Of a DNA stretch of 64,000 nt, positions 59,255 through 64,000 are shown piece by piece. This DNA is from Paenibacillus pabuli (GTDB lineage Bacteria; Bacillota; Bacilli; Paenibacillales; Paenibacillaceae): NCBI RefSeq assembly GCF_023101145.1, contig NZ_CP073714.1:5766001-5830000 (forward strand). Direction: 5' to 3'. Every line of letters begins with the position of its first letter. Positions within the stretch are counted from its first letter, which is position 1. The notes under the pieces were generated by a model. That model had not been told where the DNA came from. It saw only the letters and a list, made by a program, of their open reading frames with translations, and made no database searches. Made by a program: the position numbers and the translations under genes.

Positions 59255-62200
59255 TTATACGTACATCGCCAACAGCAGCTTATAGATCATTGCCGCGGCT
59301 TCTGCACGGGTCGTCATATTTCCTGCACGAACCGTATTATCCGTATATCCGTTCACAATGTTGGCCTGAACGGCTGTATTCAGTGCTTCCTTTGCCCAAG
59401 ATGGCGTTTGCGTCGCATCAGTGAAGCTTGGTTTTACAGTATCCCCACGCGCTCCCGTCTGTGCATCTGCACTTAGCTTCAATGCATTAGCCATCATCAC
59501 TGCCATCTCGGCACGAGTGATCGTCTGATTAGGCTTGAATGTATTATCACCATAGCCCTTCACGATTCCGGCTTGTACGGCTGCGGCGATGTCACTCTTC
59601 GCCCAGTCTGGCAGACTGCTTTGGTCTGCAAACGTCGTATCCGACTGCACGGACTTCAAGGCCAGTGCCTTGCTGATCAACGTTACAAACTCTGCCCGTG
59701 TAATCTTCTTGGATGGTTGGAACGTACCATCTGTGTAACCTTGGATTACGTCCATGCCAATCAAACGATCTGCATAGTTAGATGCCCAGTGACCGTTCAG
59801 ATCGGACAGATTGTCTGGTACGTAACTGGACACCACAAAGGTTCCCAGATGATTCACACTCGTCGTCACCGTTCCTGCTGCATCTGTCTTCCCGCCGACA
59901 AATACCCAGCTCTGACGAGTTTCATTATAATAGTAGATTGCTGGCTGTGTTCCTTGAGGCACCTTGGAAGCGTCATATTGCAAGCGAAGTGCTGCCTGCT
60001 CATTCAATGTCCGTCCTCCACTGCGAGTAATCTGTACCGCTTGACCCAGTACGTTCAGTGAAGTTGCATTCGGCAATTGGTCCTTGGACACGACAGATAG
60101 TTGCAACGTATCTTTTGCCACAATAGCTCCAGCCGGCGCGTTGAATTGCACGACGTCTTTGAGACCCGTTTGTACAGGCTGATCCGCTCCTACTTCTACT
60201 TTCACTTCAGTAGTTGATTCTGACCCCGCATCCGGGTTAGTTGGTGTGGTTGGAACGGTAGGCGTTGTTGGCACGCTTGGTATGCTTCCTCCAGAATTCC
60301 CACCAGAGCTGCCGCCATTATCTCCACCTGAACCCCCACCATCATTGCCTGAACGGGCTTGTACGGTAACCGTACGTGTGACTTCCTGTGCAGCATTGCC
60401 AGCAATATCTTTCACGTTATAACGAAGGGTGTAGATCCCCGCTGCTTGTGTGTTCACTGTGCCGTCAATCTGCACGGAACCACTGATGCCCACATTATCG
60501 GTAGTCTGTGCTCCAGGCTCGTTATACGTATCTCCCACCGTTAATGTCATCTGGCTGCTGCCTTGCAAGGTGATGACAGGGATTTCGCGGTCTATTTTGA
60601 CCACCAATGGTAAAGTATACGTTTCGTTCAGATCGTCTGTCGCTCTGAATAACAGCTTATGCTCTCCAGCCTCGGTGATCTCCAAAGGTGTACTCTCCGT
60701 ATACGGCTCATACGTCTGACCTCCATCAAGAGACAGCTCAATCGTCGCCGAAGTGGCAGGCGCGTATACTGTGCTGGTTACACTAACTGTTACAGACTGG
60801 TTCGTCCATGTATCCGTATGATACGGCTGGCCGTCAGCAGTGGTCATGTTGCTTTTTAACACCAATACCTGATTATTCGTTCCTTCCACAATGACTGTGA
60901 ACGTTCTGGTATCCATTTCACTGCCACGTTGTACTGTTGCCGTCAATTCCAATCGCTCATTATTCTCAGGCTGTGTAAGAAGTTTGCCCTGTGCATCCAT
61001 CAATTCCGGTTTGGAGCTGGACCAGCTAATCGTGGCTCCATGTTTCCCTTCCACAGGAAGGCTAAGGTCGGAAGTGACCGCGTTCAGATCGCCCAGATCA
61101 ATCGCTTGAAGCGTATCCGTTACCGCCTGTGCATCACTGTAAGGTGTGGCACTCATGAAGATCGGATTGGAGTAGAACCACAGATCACCATAGTTCTTAT
61201 CATTGATCTCATTGAAGCGAGTCGTAGCATCAGCTGTTGTAATTTTCGGATCAAGCTGTGGTTCACCATTTACAGTTTCACCTGTAACGTTCATACCCAG
61301 ATTCGTACCACGCAGACGGAAATACTTATCCTGGTCCGTGGCTTTGATCTTGTATGTGATGACATTGTAACCTTCGGCATCTGTCGTCCAGTCGTTGGAC
61401 GTGAAGGTTGCCAGCACTTCAGTAGAATCGTTAGTGTCTTTGGAATATGCGGGTGTGCCCTTCTCAGCCTTACCCGTCACATCTCCCGCGATGAGATCGA
61501 CGTGATCTACCACCGGTACTTGTCCAGCAGACGTGCCGCTGTTAATTGGTTTTTCATAGTTGTTGCTCGTGGTTGGACTCTTGAAACGGATTTTCAGTTC
61601 CACTTCGTCACCTTGAGTCACACCCAGGTCTCCGCCCATTTCAGCCTGAGTACCCGCGCCGGAAGCCGTGAAGTCCAGTGCGTTAATCAGATCACCAAAT
61701 ACGGAAAATGATTTCCCCGAACGAAGTCCTTCCAGCACGGCTTGCATACCTGTACCCTCAACCCACGAATAGGTCTTGGCATATTCGCCCGGAAAATAAC
61801 CGCTGGAATTCGTGTCAATCGTCTTGAAATGGTAATCCGAATTGCCATAATTCCAGAAGTGGCGCCCTTCTCCCAACAATGCGTCCCACAGTCCGCCCAC
61901 CTTGGCGACCATGTAGTCCACACCGCCGTATGTACGGTATTTGTATCCATCATCTGCGGTTGGATTGGCTACGTTGTATGTTGTGTTATACCCGCCACGG
62001 TCCGGTTCCATCTGGTTGCCCAGCATGCCTTCGATACCAAAAACCACTTGAGGAGCCAAATCGTTGAACTCACGGAAGTCCGCGATAGTATATTTGTTTT
62101 TGCCTCGCGAAGGATGGTTGATCATTGCATAACTCGTCGTTGGATACTTGGTTGCCAGCCAATTGATGGCGGTTAGTGCATCCTGATGCGTCGTATAGGC

Positions 62201-62797
62201 TCGTCCCCCTGTCTGATTCCAATTCGCTACGTCAGCCGCATTGAACAGACTTGCATCCCGGTTGGTAAAACGATATTCAAATTCATTCGCAGCTTCAAGC
62301 GCTTCGGTCGAATTCGGTTCATCCGTAAGAATCCCCACTCCAACATGTTCATGTGTCGGCATGTCCCATTCGAAACCGGAGAAGATCGTTTTCCCTGCAT
62401 ACTTTCCTGCTGCTTGAAGGGCCTTGATCTGTGGCACCTGATATTCGTTCATCCCTTGGGACATCGGAATCGATCCGCTTGGAATGTTTACTCCGTTGTG
62501 ATCTCGCTTGGATAACCGCAAATGATCTGTAAGCGCGATCCAGTCCAGACCATACTTCGTCAGTCCCGCGTCGAGTACATTTTCCAGCGAATTCTGCGCA
62601 TCATCGGACTCAAATGTATGTACGTGTAAATCTCCCGTTTGCCATGAACCTGCTGCCGCGCTGTTGACCGGCGTGTTATCTCCCGCATCCGCATAGGTTG
62701 CCGCAACTGGGAAGGCTCCCATTACAAGGCCCGTAGCCAGTGGTATCAGCGTAAGCATAGCGAGCATTTTCTTTCCTTTATTGTTGAACAAAATCAT
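59255..62797 (-). CDS. Secreted CehA-type PHP phosphoesterase with C-terminal SLH domains
   Basis: The 1180-residue protein has a signal peptide (MLTLIPLATGLVMGAFPVAA), then a CehA/McbA-like PHP domain: GDLHVHTFESDDAQ (about 54-67), ALTDHLRLS, SGFEWDMPTHEHVGVG and NYGNSDYHFK give the metal ligands. Next come Ig-like domains (an LSLPVEGKHGATISWSSSK block, one DUF5011-like domain VGDTYNEPGAQTTDNVGISG), a G/S/P/T-rich linker near 850-890, and three SLH domains at about 1000-1170 (DLNGHWASNYADRLIGMDVI, ITRAEMAVMMANALK, TRAEAAAMIYKLLLAMYV). It should cleave phosphate esters at the cell surface. The start at 62797 has GGTGG close by; ATG at 62767 with AAAGGA is possible. Confidence 0.9.
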   Translation of the reverse strand: MILFNNKGKKMLAMLTLIPLATGLVMGAFPVAATYADAGDNTPVNSAAAGSWQTGDLHVHTFESDDAQNSLENVLDAGLTKYGLDWIALTDHLRLSKRDHNGVNIPSGSIPMSQGMNEYQVPQIKALQAAGKYAGKTIFSGFEWDMPTHEHVGVGILTDEPNSTEALEAANEFEYRFTNRDASLFNAADVANWNQTGGRAYTTHQDALTAINWLATKYPTTSYAMINHPSRGKNKYTIADFREFNDLAPQVVFGIEGMLGNQMEPDRGGYNTTYNVANPTADDGYKYRTYGGVDYMVAKVGGLWDALLGEGRHFWNYGNSDYHFKTIDTNSSGYFPGEYAKTYSWVEGTGMQAVLEGLRSGKSFSVFGDLINALDFTASGAGTQAEMGGDLGVTQGDEVELKIRFKSPTTSNNYEKPINSGTSAGQVPVVDHVDLIAGDVTGKAEKGTPAYSKDTNDSTEVLATFTSNDWTTDAEGYNVITYKIKATDQDKYFRLRGTNLGMNVTGETVNGEPQLDPKITTADATTRFNEINDKNYGDLWFYSNPIFMSATPYSDAQAVTDTLQAIDLGDLNAVTSDLSLPVEGKHGATISWSSSKPELMDAQGKLLTQPENNERLELTATVQRGSEMDTRTFTVIVEGTNNQVLVLKSNMTTADGQPYHTDTWTNQSVTVSVTSTVYAPATSATIELSLDGGQTYEPYTESTPLEITEAGEHKLLFRATDDLNETYTLPLVVKIDREIPVITLQGSSQMTLTVGDTYNEPGAQTTDNVGISGSVQIDGTVNTQAAGIYTLRYNVKDIAGNAAQEVTRTVTVQARSGNDGGGSGGDNGGSSGGNSGGSIPSVPTTPTVPTTPTNPDAGSESTTEVKVEVGADQPVQTGLKDVVQFNAPAGAIVAKDTLQLSVVSKDQLPNATSLNVLGQAVQITRSGGRTLNEQAALRLQYDASKVPQGTQPAIYYYNETRQSWVFVGGKTDAAGTVTTSVNHLGTFVVSSYVPDNLSDLNGHWASNYADRLIGMDVIQGYTDGTFQPSKKITRAEFVTLISKALALKSVQSDTTFADQSSLPDWAKSDIAAAVQAGIVKGYGDNTFKPNQTITRAEMAVMMANALKLSADAQTGARGDTVKPSFTDATQTPSWAKEALNTAVQANIVNGYTDNTVRAGNMTTRAEAAAMIYKLLLAMYV

Positions 62798-63415
62798 CCC
62801 ACCACCCGTTCTGAGTTGTTGTGTCGGGAGTAAATATAAAAAAATTTGAGGGCAGGGTCAATGCAATGAAAGCGCCTATTAAAAATTTGACATATATCTG
62901 CATTGCTTTACATTTTGTTAACGATTTCTTTTACTTTGTATATGAAGATCATGCTCAGTCTTACTCCATATTAAGGTCCTGAAATATGCTAGAGAGAAGT
63001 TGCAAGAGGGGGAAGAAAAGTTCAAATTTTGTTCACCATTCAGGGAATTTCAACCACTGCTAGTGGTCTATTAGGAATACATTGTTCCTTAAAAAAACAA
63101 GAACATTGTTCCATTGTCAGAGTACTGCCCTTTCCTACAACAAAATGTCGCCGTTTCCGACGCGACCACATAAGTACCTCGAAGAAGCTAAAAAGCTCAA
63201 CCAGTAAAAACTGACTGAGCTCATAAAATGACTGCCCCTGTGTGACACTCAAAACGTGAACGCATATCTCGATCGATTTAAAGCCGTCTTACGCGAATCA
63301 AAGAACTTTTTCACCAAGCAATCCAGCAGTCCATAAAAACAACTGGAGAGATTCTTCCAGCCTAATGTGAGAACAAACTTCAGAAGATACCTTGTAAGCA
63401 ACAATCTTCTGGAAC
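62798..63415. other. Gene-free stretch upstream of the PHP/SLH gene
   Basis: Short frames exist on both strands (63029-63214 plus, 63040-63252 minus), but neither has a ribosome site or a recognisable product. A plus frame reading MSPFPTRPHKYLEEAKKLNQ at about 63143 ends early. A transposon or gene remnant is possible, but I see nothing definite. Confidence 0.4.
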
Positions 63416-64000
63416 TCAACCATGAACTTGAAAACGCCCGCCAAGAAATTCATGGCTATATACTTCAGATATTTTTTCTAGCACACGCTGCGCATGTTCT
63501 GGAAATTTCAAGTCCGCAATCCGATCTTTGAACAGAAACACGCCAGTCTCATTGCTGTTTTTGCCCAGAGCTCCCTCATATAATAGGTTGGCTCCATGAG
63601 TAGGCGGAGAGGAAAAAAACTTCATAAACAGTTCAAACCCTGCGGTCAGTCCGGAATCTTTTCCTTTTCTTAGCGTGTTGTTAATGCCCGGGTCAACGCT
63701 GCGGATCTTGATGCCTTCCTTGGCAAGCTGCGGTGCGACGGCTTGGGTCCACAACGAAAGAGCCAGCTTTGAAGTCGCATATGGTCCATACATTTTGCGG
63801 AAGGTTTTGGGATGCTCCAATTTTTCGATCGTAAACTCCTTCGTAAATCTAAACACCTGCGATGAAGTGTTAATCACCGTTTTTAAGCTGCCGTTCTTCA
63901 ACAGCTCCTTCAATTCCATCAGAATAATATAAGGAACGACCGTCAACAATTCATAATGCAATTCGCGGCCTTGTTTCGAATAGCGCAGCTCACTTAAGCC
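63416..64000 (-). CDS. Short-chain dehydrogenase/reductase, C-terminal part (runs off window)
   Basis: The minus frame enters the window open at 64000 (GLSELRYSKQGRELHYELLT) and continues to a stop at 63416, giving 194 residues. It has the middle strand TVINTSSQVF, and the catalytic YxxxK in MYGPYATSKLALSLWTQAVA, then IKIRSVDPGINNT. This is the retinol-dehydrogenase-like group of SDR enzymes. The N-terminal GxxxGxG is outside the window. Confidence 0.87.
   Translation of the reverse strand, partial: GLSELRYSKQGRELHYELLTVVPYIILMELKELLKNGSLKTVINTSSQVFRFTKEFTIEKLEHPKTFRKMYGPYATSKLALSLWTQAVAPQLAKEGIKIRSVDPGINNTLRKGKDSGLTAGFELFMKFFSSPPTHGANLLYEGALGKNSNETGVFLFKDRIADLKFPEHAQRVLEKISEVYSHEFLGGRFQVHG

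Noticed and set aside
63029-63252. Overlapping short frames on both strands
   Set aside because: Neither has a start with a ribosome site or a recognisable product; they lie in a region that looks non-coding.
1-64000. tRNA, rRNA, riboswitch or T-box elements
   Set aside because: I looked for tRNA-like cloverleaf ends, rRNA landmarks and T-box/riboswitch core motifs by eye and found none that held up; a covariance-model search would be needed to exclude them.

Overview
The window looks like a chromosomal segment of a Paenibacillus-type, endospore-forming Bacillota. The signs are strong AGGAGG ribosome sites, frequent TTG/GTG starts, large SLH-domain surface proteins with signal peptides, a YheC/D-type spore-coat ATP-grasp protein, dCache/HAMP chemoreceptors, a ROK repressor next to an MFS carrier, and many one-gene regulators. 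No rRNA, tRNA, CRISPR array or intact transposase was seen. The genus is an inference from gene content.

Layout. 1-11 kb: a cut chemoreceptor, a secreted protein plus lipoprotein pair, a YqhD-type iron alcohol dehydrogenase, an APH-fold kinase, a coupled pair of a giant GNAT/beta-sandwich fusion and an amidohydrolase, and a MazEF locus whose toxin carries an in-frame stop. 11-16 kb: RarD transporter, a MarR regulator facing an epoxide-hydrolase-like gene, and a TetR gene followed by a membrane protein and a peroxiredoxin-like protein; both regulators appear to be read from leaderless transcripts. 16.3-53.0 kb: about 36 kb of small, unrelated accessory genes (LOG protein, XRE, lipoproteins, SnoaL folds, YjdI/YjdJ, DinB, MerR with aldo/keto reductase, esterase, peptidase E, AraC/GyrI, TetR pairs, DoxX, kinases, a coat-polysaccharide group, GNAT, Nudix, LysR with an acyltransferase, a chemoreceptor, a 1340-residue SLH protein). 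53-64 kb: MFS/ROK pair, small XRE module, alpha/beta hydrolase, YdeI protein, a secreted PHP phosphoesterase with SLH domains, and a cut short-chain dehydrogenase.

The most interesting structure is a dispersed repeat family confined, as far as I can read by eye, to the 16.3-53.0 kb region (about 23 copies or part copies). A full copy is about 95 bp: left arm with core CCTGCCCGTTAGTTGAAC, a terminator-like hairpin (often GCAGCCGATC...GATCGGCTGC), then right arm with core CGTTTCCCGTTAGTTTAAC. The same GTTAGnTTAAC core occurs in both arms in direct orientation. Arms bracket one gene or one divergent pair at a time; in several cases the stop codon lies in or against an arm, and some bracketed units are duplicated or decayed. 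This resembles a gene-cassette array, with hairpins as removable units, but no integrase is in the window and the cores match integron attC rules only partly. It could also be a MITE/REP family that inserts at gene ends.

Genes pair with local regulators in many places: MarR with hydrolase, MerR with aldo/keto reductase, TetR with NmrA-like oxidoreductase, TetR with DoxX, TetR with SnoaL-like protein, LysR with acyltransferase, ROK with MFS. The region therefore reads as a collection of self-contained stress or xenobiotic response modules.
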